A DNA stretch of 64,000 nt from Clostridia bacterium (GTDB lineage Bacteria; Bacillota; Clostridia; Lachnospirales; Lachnospiraceae). Under the pieces are notes generated by a model, which saw nothing but the letters and a program-made list of their open reading frames with translations, was not told the DNA's origin and searched no databases. This document shows, in pieces, positions 1-8,868 of this stretch; the stretch's first letter is position 1; the number at the start of each line of letters is the position of its first letter. Position numbers and translations under genes: made by a program. Where the stretch lies: assembly GCA_910574835.1 (NCBI GenBank), contig CAJTDE010000017.1, forward strand, positions 24,650 to 88,649, read 5' to 3'.

Positions 1-536
1 TGGCGGGATGTGCAGGAAAAGAAAATGAGCAGCCGGAGCCGTCAGATGTGCATATGACAAATGAGAGCGGCTATAACGAGGAAATTGCGGCGGATGGAAA
101 AAACAGCAGCAATGAGGCAGAGGGCGGTCAGGAAGATATGAATAACACTGATGCGAAAAACAGCGGCGAGATTGCAGATAATCACGAAGAAGGTGTATTT
201 TATGACGGGGCAAATCTAAGCGGGCGAGTTGTTGATTTTTCAGATGCGGGATGCACCATAACACCTCGGACACTGATCATAAATGAGGATGGCTCAATGG
301 AGGGAGGTATTGCAGCTCCGGGATATGAATCGGAAGAAACGAACATTCATATAACTTATGCGGATGATGTTATTTTTCAGGTTATATATTTCAGCATGGG
401 ATCGCAGACAGAAATTTCGAGAGAGGACACTGACAAAAACAGTATCAAGAAAGAAACGGATGTGAATATATTCGGCACCAGTCAGGATGATAAACAATGG
501 ATTGCTGACAAGGTTGTTATCATAAGGTGGCAGTAG
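1..536 (+). CDS. Lipoprotein, 5' end cut by the window edge
   Basis: The frame is open from the first bases and reads (L)AGC followed by AGKENEQPEPSD, which is a lipobox: the Cys would be lipidated after signal-peptidase II cleavage, with the signal peptide just outside the window. About 175 residues remain. The first 55 after the Cys are a low-complexity acidic linker (Asn, Glu, Gly, Asp), then a compact region without a recognised domain. It ends 9 bp before the first permease gene and lies in the same apparent operon, so it is probably an extracytoplasmic accessory protein of that ABC system, perhaps substrate-binding or sensing. The function itself is not recognised. Confidence 0.75.
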   Translation, partial: AGCAGKENEQPEPSDVHMTNESGYNEEIAADGKNSSNEAEGGQEDMNNTDAKNSGEIADNHEEGVFYDGANLSGRVVDFSDAGCTITPRTLIINEDGSMEGGIAAPGYESEETNIHITYADDVIFQVIYFSMGSQTEISREDTDKNSIKKETDVNIFGTSQDDKQWIADKVVIIRWQ

Positions 537-545
537 GAGGTCAGG

Positions 546-1745
546 ATGGGTTGTTTGGAAAGAGCGCTCTGCTATATCCGGAGAAAAAAGATGAAGTCTG
601 TATTATTGCTGTTGCTGTTTCTGGTCATTAACAGCATGGTTTTAGGCACATTGGGAATACGGAAAGTATCTTTAGGGCTGGCAGAAGAACTTCGGAAGAA
701 TGCAGAGAGCAAAATAATATTGGAGAGCATGGAGGCGGATCACCCTTTTGAAGAAACAGATATGCAGGCAATTGAAGAGGAACCCAATGTAAACTGGCTC
801 AACCGGATATCGGAGATGCAGGTTGGTTCTACAACCTGTATCCCGGTTGCAGGCAGTGAAGGTTCTGAAAATACATTTACCGTTCACGGGTACGATGAAC
901 TGGAGAAAGACAGCCCATTTGCGGATAAAGTTTATCGGATTACAGAGGGGAATTATCCACAGGGAAGTGAAGATATTGTAGTGAATCAGTTTCTGGCAGA
1001 AGATAATGGAATTCAGTTAGGCGATAAAATTGTGTTTGAAACGGTGGATGGAAGGGAGCAGGAAGCGGTCGTTGCCGGATTGTTCCTGTCGGGGATGGAA
1101 CGGAGCCAGACCGAAAATGTGCGGACAGTGAACCGCATTGAAAACCAGATTTATGGAACGGCAGATTTTGTGAACAGGCTGTCCGGCAGGACTTGCTTTT
1201 TAAATGTGGCAGTGTATGTAAATGATCCTGAGCAGCTCACGGATACAAAGGAAGTGCTGGAAAGAATGTATCAGGACAGGGCTGCGATTGGGATAACAGA
1301 TAATACATTCCAAAAATTAAAAATGATGATCGGACAGACAGGCAGAATTACGTTTTTGATTTTCGCCCTGACGGTAACTTCCGGCAGTCTGATAACAGGA
1401 CTTTTGCTTGCCATGTGGATGCGCAGCCGGAAAACGGAGATTGCTGTTCTGATCAGTCTGGGTATAGCAAAAGGAAATATATTATCTCAAATGATTTTGG
1501 AAGAGATGATATTGTATTTTGTCGCATTCGTGGGAGCGGGAATTGCAACAAAGCTCTTATTACCACGGATTAGCAATAGTCTTGCCATCATGCAGGGGAA
1601 CAGCATAGCATTGGAATTATCATTTAGCTGGCAGTCAGGAGTTTTATGTATCGGACTGGCTGGTGTTGTAATATTGACTGGGATAGCTATTTTTCCATAT
1701 ATGAAAAAGCCTGTGAAAGAAACCTTGTCGGAAATGGAGGGATAA
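546..1745 (+). CDS. FtsX-like ABC transporter permease (first)
   Basis: A 399-residue membrane protein with the MacB/FtsX topology: one N-terminal membrane segment (about residues 17-37), a large extracytoplasmic domain (about 40-255) and three C-terminal segments (about 265-290, 315-340, 360-385). The cytoplasmic stretch MRSRKTEIAVLISLG after the second segment is the usual FtsX-family coupling motif. It is translated one base from the next permease gene and shares the ATPase downstream. Such permeases usually export peptides or lipoproteins, or confer antimicrobial-peptide resistance, rather than import solutes. The start is preceded by AGGAGG. Confidence 0.85.
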   Translation: MGCLERALCYIRRKKMKSVLLLLLFLVINSMVLGTLGIRKVSLGLAEELRKNAESKIILESMEADHPFEETDMQAIEEEPNVNWLNRISEMQVGSTTCIPVAGSEGSENTFTVHGYDELEKDSPFADKVYRITEGNYPQGSEDIVVNQFLAEDNGIQLGDKIVFETVDGREQEAVVAGLFLSGMERSQTENVRTVNRIENQIYGTADFVNRLSGRTCFLNVAVYVNDPEQLTDTKEVLERMYQDRAAIGITDNTFQKLKMMIGQTGRITFLIFALTVTSGSLITGLLLAMWMRSRKTEIAVLISLGIAKGNILSQMILEEMILYFVAFVGAGIATKLLLPRISNSLAIMQGNSIALELSFSWQSGVLCIGLAGVVILTGIAIFPYMKKPVKETLSEMEG

Positions 1746-1746
1746 C

Positions 1747-3186
1747 ATGAACATCTTAGAGTTAAGTATACGCTGTCTGGTTCGGAAACGGGCAAAGACA
1801 ATTCTTCTTTTAAGCATTGTTTTTGTAACAGCCTGCTTTATCTATGCCGGGTGGGCGTGCAAATCCGCAAATGTACAGACGCAGACGGAAGGTAAACAGG
1901 CGCTTGGGGCATCTTTCAGGATGGAAGAAAATGAAGCGGACAGGCATGACAGGACGGCAGAGGCAATAGAAAAATTAGGCGGGCAGAACGGGAGCGTGGA
2001 TGGATCGCATATAGAGCAGCTTGAATCAGGGGATTGGATGATATGGCATGATAACTCTTTTGAAACCCTGCAGATGGAGGATATTGAAACACTTGCAGGG
2101 CAGGAAGGGATTGCGGAATATAATGTCACCACGGCGAACATAGTGGTCAATCCTGTAAATTTTGTACGGATTGAAGACCCGGATGTAGACCAGCATTCAG
2201 ACCTGCTGGGTGTGTCATTGCGGGGAAATATGGAAATGCGGCTGGATTTCGATGTGCAGAATGGGAATATAGAAGTAAATGAGGGACGTATGATCACAGC
2301 AGAGGATAAAGATGTATGCGTCATATCAAGGGAGCTGGCAGAATTAAATGGATTGACGGTTGGGGATAAACTGGAATTTAATGACCGGAAAGAGTGTGAA
2401 ACATCTAAGGTTTACAGTGCGGAGATCGTCGGGATTTATGATACAATCCATAAAATCACACCCATCATGTACGGGGACAGCTACCGGAGTGAGAACATCA
2501 TCATGACAGACCTGCGTTTCCCGGAAAAGCCGCAGGGATGCGAGGGAGATCCGCTATATCAATATGCGACATTCTGGGTAGAGAATGTAGATGAGTATGA
2601 AACGGTAAAGGAGAGGATCAGGAAAGCTGACATTGACTGGAAACGCTATGATTTCCTTGACAATACCGGGATGAGCGATACGATGGCAGCGAATTTCGGA
2701 GATCTGGATGAAATGAGTACCATAATACTGATCTTAGTTGCCGTTTCGGGCGCAGTCATTATTTTTCTTGTATTCCTGTTCTGGCTGAAAGGCAGGGTGC
2801 ATGAAATAGGTATATTTTTGGCAATCGGGAAAGGCAAGGCTGCCATTATAGCACAGATGATACTGGAAGGAATCCTGATAGGATGTGTTTCTTTTACGCT
2901 GGCAACTGTATGTGCACCTTCATTATCTAAAAGTGTTGCAGATTATCTGGTGGGTTATCAAGTTCAGCAACAGGAGGAACAGAGGGAAGCGGAAGAAGGC
3001 ATGACAGGAGGTGCAGGAGTGGCAGAATATGAAACAAAGGTAATGGGTGTTAAAACTGAAGTGACAGGAAAAATAGTCCTGCTGTCTGCCTGTTCTGTAT
3101 TGGGTGTGATTTTGGCTGCGGTTTCATCATCCTGCATATTTGTGGTAATACAGAAACCAAAAGAAATTTTAAGCAAGATGGGCTAA
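1747..3186 (+). CDS. FtsX-like ABC transporter permease (second)
   Basis: A 479-residue paralogue of the preceding permease with the same layout: N-terminal membrane segment (about residues 15-35), extracellular domain (about 40-320), then three membrane segments (about 325-350, 370-395, 440-465). The coupling motif is KGRVHEIGIFLAIGKGK. An insertion of about 40 charged residues (rich in Gln, Glu, Gly) sits between the last two segments and is absent from the first permease. The stop of the upstream gene and this ATG are separated by one base, so the two are probably translated together and form a heterodimer. Confidence 0.85.
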   Translation: MNILELSIRCLVRKRAKTILLLSIVFVTACFIYAGWACKSANVQTQTEGKQALGASFRMEENEADRHDRTAEAIEKLGGQNGSVDGSHIEQLESGDWMIWHDNSFETLQMEDIETLAGQEGIAEYNVTTANIVVNPVNFVRIEDPDVDQHSDLLGVSLRGNMEMRLDFDVQNGNIEVNEGRMITAEDKDVCVISRELAELNGLTVGDKLEFNDRKECETSKVYSAEIVGIYDTIHKITPIMYGDSYRSENIIMTDLRFPEKPQGCEGDPLYQYATFWVENVDEYETVKERIRKADIDWKRYDFLDNTGMSDTMAANFGDLDEMSTIILILVAVSGAVIIFLVFLFWLKGRVHEIGIFLAIGKGKAAIIAQMILEGILIGCVSFTLATVCAPSLSKSVADYLVGYQVQQQEEQREAEEGMTGGAGVAEYETKVMGVKTEVTGKIVLLSACSVLGVILAAVSSSCIFVVIQKPKEILSKMG

Positions 3187-3196
3187 AGGAGGCTGT

Positions 3197-3844
3197 ATGT
3201 TAGAGTTAAAGGATGTTTCATATTATTATAAATCACAGAAAGATAAGACGATTCTGAATCATGTAACTTACCAATTTAAGAAGGGTGTTATGTATGCCAT
3301 TTTAGGTTCCAGCGGTTCAGGAAAAACAACGCTTTTATCTTTGCTGGCGGGGCTGGATGTGCCGGTTGAGGGGACTGTCTGCGTTGCAGGAGAGGATATT
3401 CTGCAAAGGGGATTAAATGCACATCGAAAGGATCATGTTTCACTGGTCTTTCAAAATTATAATCTGATCGACTATTTAACGCCGGTTGAAAATGTAAAGT
3501 TAGGTGGGAAAGCCGATGCGGAAGAATTGCTGGCGCAGATGGGCATTGATGAGGCGCAGCGGAAAAGAAATGTGATGCAGTTGTCCGGAGGCCAACAGCA
3601 GAGGGTAGCCATTGCAAGGGCATTGGCAAGCAAGGCGCCCATCCTGTTAGCGGATGAACCGACAGGAAATTTGGACGAGGATACTGCGAATGAGATTATA
3701 TCTATTTTTCAGAAACTGGCTCATGAACAGGAAAAATGTGTGGTTGTAGTTACTCACAGCAGGGAACTGGCAGAGCAGGCGGATATCGTCCTGCGGTTAA
3801 AGAAAGGGAAAATCGCAGACGACACAGACATCGGGGAAAATTAG
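3197..3844 (+). CDS. ABC transporter ATPase of the MacB/LolD type
   Basis: A 215-residue nucleotide-binding subunit with every motif intact: Walker A GSSGSGKTT (residues 37-45), Q-loop in VFQNYNLIDY, signature LSGGQQQR (about 129-136), Walker B ILLADEPTGNLD (about 149-160) and the switch His in VVVTHSRE. The GNLDEDTANEI segment after Walker B is typical of LolD/MacB/FtsE ATPases, matching the two FtsX-type permeases upstream. It should energise the heterodimeric transporter at the membrane. RBS AAAGGAGG. Confidence 0.92.
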   Translation: MLELKDVSYYYKSQKDKTILNHVTYQFKKGVMYAILGSSGSGKTTLLSLLAGLDVPVEGTVCVAGEDILQRGLNAHRKDHVSLVFQNYNLIDYLTPVENVKLGGKADAEELLAQMGIDEAQRKRNVMQLSGGQQQRVAIARALASKAPILLADEPTGNLDEDTANEIISIFQKLAHEQEKCVVVVTHSRELAEQADIVLRLKKGKIADDTDIGEN

Positions 3845-3865
3845 ATACGATTGTGAGGAACATGG

Positions 3866-4855
3866 ATGGTAGCAGGTGGCAGAAATGTCAGGATGAACAG
3901 GCAGCAGATGGAGAGCAGAAGAAAAAAACAACAGATAAGGTGGAAATCATTATTAGTCAGAGTGGCGGTTTTGGTTGTGATTGTGTTCTGTATCAGAAAT
4001 ATCTATGCCCGTCTGGAAGAAATGCAGATGGAATTGGAGCGGCTGGAGATACAGCAATATGGGAGGGTACAGACCAGCGCAGATGCGCAGCCACCAGATA
4101 AACTGAATGATGTAGATTATATTGGCAGCATTGATACATGGGAAGTTGGCAAGCCTATAGAACGCACGGAAGCGGAAGTCCTGCAGCGGCTGGGTGAGCT
4201 GGGGCAGGCAAGCTCCCTGATAGAAGGGATTTATCAAAATCATTCCCAGTATCCGGGGGAGCTGCTTGCAGCGTTGGCAAATAATCCGGAAATGGCGGAT
4301 TTTGTTTCCGGATATCCTGACCGGAACAGAGTGACAGGGGGAATTACTGCATCCGAAAGAGAGCAGGAATTTCCACTGTTCCTCCAATGGGACAGGCGCT
4401 GGGGGTATGAGTCCTATGGGGGTAGCTGCATTGGGCTGGCAGGCTGCGGTCCAACGTGTTTGTCTATGGTATTGTTCTATCTGACCAGGGATGAAACACA
4501 TACCCCGGACAGTATCGCCGCCTACAGTGCGGAAAATGGATATTATGTAGAGGGAACTGGTACATCATGGGCTTTGATGGAGGATGTACCAAAGCTGTAT
4601 GGCATTAAAGTCTTATCCGTAAGCTCCACTGCAAATAATATGAGGGCAGTACTTGATAATGGCGGAATTATCATATGTGCTATGGGGAAAGGGGATTTCA
4701 CAATATCTGGTCATTATATTGTCGTATATGGGTATGATAATGAGGGATTTATGATAATCGATCCTAACTGCGTAGCAAGGAGCGGCAGGAGATGGACATT
4801 CAGCGAGATTGAAAATCAGATTAAAAGTATATGGGTATATGACAAAGAGAAATAG
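3866..4855 (+). CDS. Membrane-anchored C39-like papain-fold peptidase
   Basis: A 329-residue protein with a basic N-terminus (RRKKQQIRWK), one membrane segment (about residues 28-46), a coiled-coil-like acidic linker, and a C-terminal peptidase_C39_2-like domain. The nucleophile is in AGCGPTCLSMVL (Cys near residue 198), the His in SGHYIVVYGYD (near 282) and a possible Asp in MIIDPN. No ABC domain is fused, unlike bacteriocin exporters, so this is a stand-alone extracytoplasmic member. It ends the transporter operon and is followed by a strong hairpin. A role in maturing or degrading a peptide handled by the transporter is inference. A downstream ATG at 3890 is an alternative start. Confidence 0.75.
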   Translation: MVAGGRNVRMNRQQMESRRKKQQIRWKSLLVRVAVLVVIVFCIRNIYARLEEMQMELERLEIQQYGRVQTSADAQPPDKLNDVDYIGSIDTWEVGKPIERTEAEVLQRLGELGQASSLIEGIYQNHSQYPGELLAALANNPEMADFVSGYPDRNRVTGGITASEREQEFPLFLQWDRRWGYESYGGSCIGLAGCGPTCLSMVLFYLTRDETHTPDSIAAYSAENGYYVEGTGTSWALMEDVPKLYGIKVLSVSSTANNMRAVLDNGGIIICAMGKGDFTISGHYIVVYGYDNEGFMIIDPNCVARSGRRWTFSEIENQIKSIWVYDKEK

Positions 4856-4881
4856 TAAGAAAGGAACCCTACAAAAGACAA

Positions 4882-4927
4882 ACCGCCGCACTATGGCCAT
4901 CATCCGCCATATGCGGCGGTCTGCCTT
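4882..4927 (+). terminator. Hairpin terminator after the transporter operon
   Basis: Nine-base perfect arms ACCGCCGCA and TGCGGCGGT (right arm ends at 4920) with a 21-base loop, followed by CTGCCTTTTCC. The T-run is short. The hairpin separates the transporter/peptidase genes from the regulatory genes. Confidence 0.6.
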
Positions 4928-5077
4928 TTCCGCAGGCAAGTCTGACAGCAGAAACCGCTTGGAAAGCGGGGGAATCAGAGTTAATATGCTTACACGGTAG
5001 TTTGCATTTGCGCCGCCTTGCGGGGGATATTGAGAGCGGCAGAGGGGATATTAAGGATAAAAAGCGTCAATCCAGTT

Positions 5078-5123
5078 ACGCTGTCAAATCGTCTATTCAC
5101 GCTGTCGGAGTTAAAAATATTCT
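5078..5123 (+). promoter_or_regulatory. Direct repeats with 21-bp period and -10 box: probable LytTR operator and promoter
   Basis: ACGCTGTC occurs at 5078-5085 and 5099-5106, exactly 21 bp start to start. LytTR regulators (AgrA, ComE class) bind two short direct repeats spaced two helical turns apart. Twelve bases past the second repeat lies TATTCT (5118-5123), a possible -10 box with no good -35, as expected of an activated promoter. The gene downstream encodes a LytTR regulator, so autoregulation is likely. The region between 4928 and 5077 shows no other gene-like feature. Confidence 0.5.
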
Positions 5124-5158
5124 TATTTTTCCGATACACGAAGTGAGGAAAGAAGGAG

Positions 5159-5863
5159 GTGGAGGCAATCAAAATAGCGGTCTGTGATGATGAAAAAAAT
5201 ATAAGGAGCTACATCTGTTCGCTGGTTCGGAAACAGGGAGTGGAGTGTGAGGTCACGGAATATGCCACGGCGGAGGATTATTTTTTAGCGGGGGCTGATC
5301 ATGACCTGCTGTTTCTTGACATTGAGCTGAAAGGCCCGGATTCATCAATGGATGGTATGGAAATGGCAAAACGGATCAGGGGCATGGAAGATATCAAACA
5401 GCCCATCATCATATTTGTCACGGGCTATGAAAAATATGTGTATGATGCCTTTGACGTGGGGGCGTTCCAGTACCTGCTGAAACCCATTGACGAAGGGCGG
5501 TTTGCCGAGATTTTTAGGAGGGCGGCGCAGCAGGCCGGGCAGGGGAAAAGGGTGCTGATGGTCCAGTATGGGAATACGGGAAAAACAATACCGTTAAGCG
5601 ACATCTATTACATGGAAAGCCAGAACCATAAAATAGCCGTCCATATGAAGAACGGGATTTTGGAATACTATGCAAAAATGAGTGATCTGGAAGAAGAACT
5701 GCAGGGGCAGTTCTGCCGTGTCCACAAAGGCTACCTGGTCAACCTGTCCTATGTGGATGAATACAACAAAACAGAGGTAACGCTGACAAATGGGGAGAAG
5801 CTCCTGATCTCAAAATATAAGTATGAAGATTTTGTAAAAGCGTACCTGCGGTTTATGAAATAG
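5159..5863 (+). CDS. LytTR-family response regulator
   Basis: A 234-residue regulator: receiver domain (about residues 3-120) with acidic pocket CDDE, phospho-acceptor Asp in LLFLDIELKG (about residue 53) and Lys in LLKPID, then a LytTR DNA-binding domain (about 130-230) with SDIYYMESQNHK and FCRVHKGYLVNL. It pairs with the AgrC-like kinase 12 bp downstream. Start is uncertain: the GTG used lies inside the AGGAGGTGGAGG Shine-Dalgarno stretch, and the usual family N-terminus (MIKIAVCDDE) would begin at the ATC at 5168, so initiation may be at a non-canonical codon. Confidence 0.9.
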   Translation: MEAIKIAVCDDEKNIRSYICSLVRKQGVECEVTEYATAEDYFLAGADHDLLFLDIELKGPDSSMDGMEMAKRIRGMEDIKQPIIIFVTGYEKYVYDAFDVGAFQYLLKPIDEGRFAEIFRRAAQQAGQGKRVLMVQYGNTGKTIPLSDIYYMESQNHKIAVHMKNGILEYYAKMSDLEEELQGQFCRVHKGYLVNLSYVDEYNKTEVTLTNGEKLLISKYKYEDFVKAYLRFMK

Positions 5864-5874
5864 GAGGGCTGCCA

Positions 5875-7287
5875 TTGAGTGAGGCAAGTTTTACGCTGTT
5901 CCAAAATACAGCGGTAGGGATTGAAGTCATTCTGTATGCCTGCTGTCTGACGGCATTTTTCTATCCGTATATGGCGGGGCGGAAAAGGGGGCATCCGGCA
6001 GACATCATAAAGATGTTGGCTGTGTTTGCATCCTATTCCATCATCTATTTTTTTAACATGGCAGTCAGTATGGGGGCGCTGGTCTGCATGGCTTCCGTAA
6101 TAGTCCTGCTGACGCTGGCGGCAAAGTATTTAGGGGTGGAAAAGAAAACCGCACTGTTCATGGGGGTGGTGTTCTTCTGCATCAGAAACCTGAGTTCGCT
6201 GGCGGTGGCAAGCGTGAATTTCTACACGGGCAGGCATCTTGTGAAAGGGGAGGAAGGAGTAGAGCGGGTACTTCGGAATGCAGCCCTGAATTTCTGTCTG
6301 GTGGAACTGCTGCAGCTTGTGCTTTTTTCCGCACTGCTGTATATGGTGGCACGCCAGATCAGGAAATGCAGGATGGAACTGCACATAAGGGAATTGTGCT
6401 ATCTGCTGCTGACGCCCGTGACGGGCATCCTGTTTGTCAATATTTTATTCCGGATTCTGATCGTGACCACGGGGGAGCTGTCCATACAGCTTTATGAGCA
6501 GTACCCGGTGCTGATAGGGATCGTGCCTGTGGCCGCCGCACTGTTTTATGCCGGTATTCTGGTGACCATAATATCTTATCAGAAAATGGTGGGACTCCAG
6601 AAGGAAAAGGAAAGGTATTTTGTGGAACAGCAGCAGGTCCATGCAATACAGGAGCGGATGGCGGAGGTGGATCAGTTCTATGACGGCATCCGCCGGATGA
6701 AGCATGAGATGAAAAACCATCTGACCAATATCAAGGGGCTGCTTGAAAGCGGGGACTATGGCAGCATGGGGCAGTACATTTCCAGAATGGATGAGAGCAT
6801 GGATGCCTTTGAATTTTCCATAAAGACAGGGAATGCCGTTACTGACGTGATCGTGAACGACAGGCAGAAAGCAGCGGAAAAGCAGGGCATACGGTTCCGG
6901 TCAGAATTTACCTACCCGGAATCGGAAAGGTATGATGCCTATGACATCGGCATCATTGTAAACAACCTGCTGCAGAACGCCCTGGAAGCCTGCGGGAAGA
7001 TGCGGCAAGGCGACAGGTACATTTTCATTTCCAGCAGGCAGAAGAGAAAGTTCTTCCTGATCGAGGTCAGAAACCCGTTTGAAGGGGAGATCATCATGGA
7101 TGCGGATACGAACCTCCCAATCTCCACAAAGGAAAAGGAGCCTTTCGGAAGGCAGGGTTCCATGCATGGGATCGGGCTTTCCAATGTAAAGAGGGAAGCG
7201 GAGAAATATATGGGGGATGTGGATATCAGGGTAAAGAAAAATGAGTTCAGTGTAACGGTGATGTTACAGGAAAGGAGACAGGTATGA
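5875..7287 (+). CDS. AgrC-like sensor histidine kinase (GHKL ATPase)
   Basis: A 470-residue kinase with a UUG start behind GGAGGGCTGCCA. The first 230 residues hold about six hydrophobic segments (a membrane sensor domain), then a helix and a dimerisation region with the phospho-acceptor His in RMKHEMKNHL (about residues 274-283). The ATPase has N-box VNNLLQNALEACG (about 361-373) and a G-box GIGLSNVKREAEKY (about 432-445). This is the peptide-sensing HPK10 class that partners LytTR regulators. No agrB/agrD-like peptide genes are seen here. Its stop overlaps the ATG of the next gene, so the kinase and that protein are translationally coupled. Confidence 0.88.
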   Translation: MSEASFTLFQNTAVGIEVILYACCLTAFFYPYMAGRKRGHPADIIKMLAVFASYSIIYFFNMAVSMGALVCMASVIVLLTLAAKYLGVEKKTALFMGVVFFCIRNLSSLAVASVNFYTGRHLVKGEEGVERVLRNAALNFCLVELLQLVLFSALLYMVARQIRKCRMELHIRELCYLLLTPVTGILFVNILFRILIVTTGELSIQLYEQYPVLIGIVPVAAALFYAGILVTIISYQKMVGLQKEKERYFVEQQQVHAIQERMAEVDQFYDGIRRMKHEMKNHLTNIKGLLESGDYGSMGQYISRMDESMDAFEFSIKTGNAVTDVIVNDRQKAAEKQGIRFRSEFTYPESERYDAYDIGIIVNNLLQNALEACGKMRQGDRYIFISSRQKRKFFLIEVRNPFEGEIIMDADTNLPISTKEKEPFGRQGSMHGIGLSNVKREAEKYMGDVDIRVKKNEFSVTVMLQERRQV

Positions 7288-8111
7288 GTATCAGTAATGT
7301 AAGCGGCGCAGGAGTAAACCCCTATGCCTACACAAACAGAAGCCAAAAGGCGGCAGGAACCGGGAATTTTGCGGAGGAGGTGCAGAAAGCCGCGGAAGGA
7401 AAGAATGCGGCGGAAAAATCCGGCTCATCAGCATGGGCGGGGGACATGGTAATTAATTATCCGCCGAATTTAGCTAAAGTTTCAAATAGTTCAGTTGGTG
7501 GAAAATCCAAAGATGAAATGACGTTGGATGAGTATAAGCAATGGGTTATGAATGAAATATCCCAAATGCCCGTTAGCGGGTGGGCTCGTTCTACATACTC
7601 ATCGGGAGCAATTATAATTAAAGAAGAAGCTTTTGAAAGAATGAAAATTGATCCAGAGTATGAGGAATATGTTTTGAATCGGGTACGTTCAGCATGTTCG
7701 GTTCAAGGTATAACCGGATGTTCAAACTATGTTGGTTATGATGTTATCGGGGCATCCCCGGAAGAATGCTACGGTTATGCGGGACCGGTGGGAGGCAGCG
7801 GCTCTAATTTTGCCGGAAATGAAAAATCATGGTGGGAAAAACGCCATGAGAGGATGGAAGAACTGATGGAGGAACAGGAGAAGGAGGCGGTCAAAAAAGC
7901 ACAGGCAAGGAAGGCGGCGGCACAGGAGAACTACCTGAAAAGTCAGATGGCAAGCAGGCAGAGGTTACAGGCATTTCTTGCAGGGGGAATGCAAAGCGGT
8001 GACGATGCGGCGGCATTCCAGACCGCAGGAGTAAGCGCACTTGCGGCAACTGCCTATGAGGAAAACATAAGCACATTCAGCAAAAGCGTGGTTGGAAATC
8101 AGAAAATATAA
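7284..8111 (+). CDS. Unknown 275-residue protein coupled to the kinase (DUF6033-like?)
   Basis: Starts MSISNVSGAGVNPYAY and has no signal peptide or membrane segment. The C-terminal third is a charged helix rich in Glu, Lys and Ala (KSWWEKRHERMEELMEEQ) ending in an Ala-rich segment. The reading frame overlaps the kinase stop by 4 bases. The middle (about nt 7450-7790, residues 55-170) is clearly AT-richer than both ends, with AT-ending codons unlike its flanks, suggesting replacement of a central domain. Similar small proteins follow. The DUF6033/DUF3879/DUF4885 families come to mind but were not checked. Function unknown. Confidence 0.7.
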   Translation: MSISNVSGAGVNPYAYTNRSQKAAGTGNFAEEVQKAAEGKNAAEKSGSSAWAGDMVINYPPNLAKVSNSSVGGKSKDEMTLDEYKQWVMNEISQMPVSGWARSTYSSGAIIIKEEAFERMKIDPEYEEYVLNRVRSACSVQGITGCSNYVGYDVIGASPEECYGYAGPVGGSGSNFAGNEKSWWEKRHERMEELMEEQEKEAVKKAQARKAAAQENYLKSQMASRQRLQAFLAGGMQSGDDAAAFQTAGVSALAATAYEENISTFSKSVVGNQKI

Positions 8112-8171
8112 GCATTCCGGGCATTTTGAAGTAAGGAAGATCATGCCCGGACTTACCGCAAGGGGGCATAG

Positions 8172-8211
8172 GCGGCCCTGAATGACAGAGGGGCCGCAGG
8201 TAAGATTTTTT
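8172..8211 (+). terminator. Hairpin plus T-run in a 117-bp intergenic gap
   Basis: GCGGCCC (8172-8178) pairs with GGGCCGC (8191-8197), followed after eight bases by a run of six T. It could be a partial terminator or attenuator between the first and second small proteins. The T-run is displaced from the stem, which weakens the call. Confidence 0.4.
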
Positions 8212-8228
8212 GAAGGAGGATGATTATT

Positions 8229-8852
8229 ATGGCAATTTCAGGAGTAACGGATTACACGAACACATATGCAGCAGACAGGACAAATGGGAACAGCTCCCTC
8301 AATGGGGATTCGCAGGCTTATCTGAATAGTCTGAAAGAGAAATACCCGGATGTGAACATAACGGTTGCGGATTTCAAGAACGGAAAACAGGAAGATGCCT
8401 ATATGCTTGGGAGCAGGGGTTATAACAACATAGCGGTTTCCTCCAGTATTGTGGAGAAGATGGCGAAAGACCCGGCAGCGGCGGCGAAGTATGAGAAAGT
8501 TTTTGCAGAAATGTCTGGCAATTCGGAGCGGATTGAGAAGTTCGCAAGGGAGAACAATGATGAGATACTCAGTGCAGGAGCCCTTATTGACAAGAATGGG
8601 AAAGTGTCTTACTGGATGGTCGGCAGGAGCAAGGACACAATGGAGAACCCCGGTACGGTCTATAAGGAAAAGGTACAGAAACAGATAGCGGAAAAACGTG
8701 CGAAGAAGAAAGAGGAAGAAGCCTTAAAGGAGAAGAAGCTGGCAAAGGCTGAATCCGTGGAAAAACTGATGGAACAGATAAAGGCGGGAACAAGCCAGCC
8801 TGTGAAACTGCAGGAAGAAGGCAAAGGCGCACAGTTGGATTTGACCATATAG
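8229..8852 (+). CDS. Unknown 207-residue protein (DUF6033-like?)
   Basis: Begins MAISGVTDYTNTYA; this ATG is chosen over the one at 8220 because GGAGG ends immediately before the latter. No signal peptide or membrane segment. The N-terminal half includes DSQAYLNSLKEKYPDVNITV. The C-terminal half is a Lys/Glu-rich coiled coil (EKRAKKKEEEALKEKKLAKA). It belongs to the run of similar proteins after the LytTR/kinase pair: short N-terminal MxIxx motif, Asn/Gly/Ser-rich first 30 residues, helical charged tail. That pattern loosely resembles flagellar-type export substrates, but this is only inference. Confidence 0.7.
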   Translation: MAISGVTDYTNTYAADRTNGNSSLNGDSQAYLNSLKEKYPDVNITVADFKNGKQEDAYMLGSRGYNNIAVSSSIVEKMAKDPAAAAKYEKVFAEMSGNSERIEKFARENNDEILSAGALIDKNGKVSYWMVGRSKDTMENPGTVYKEKVQKQIAEKRAKKKEEEALKEKKLAKAESVEKLMEQIKAGTSQPVKLQEEGKGAQLDLTI

Positions 8853-8868
8853 AAGGAGGAATTTTATC

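Noticed and set aside
3736..4101. 121-residue plus-strand open frame across the ATPase 3' end
   Set aside because: Overlaps two well-supported genes in another frame, with no RBS and no domain.
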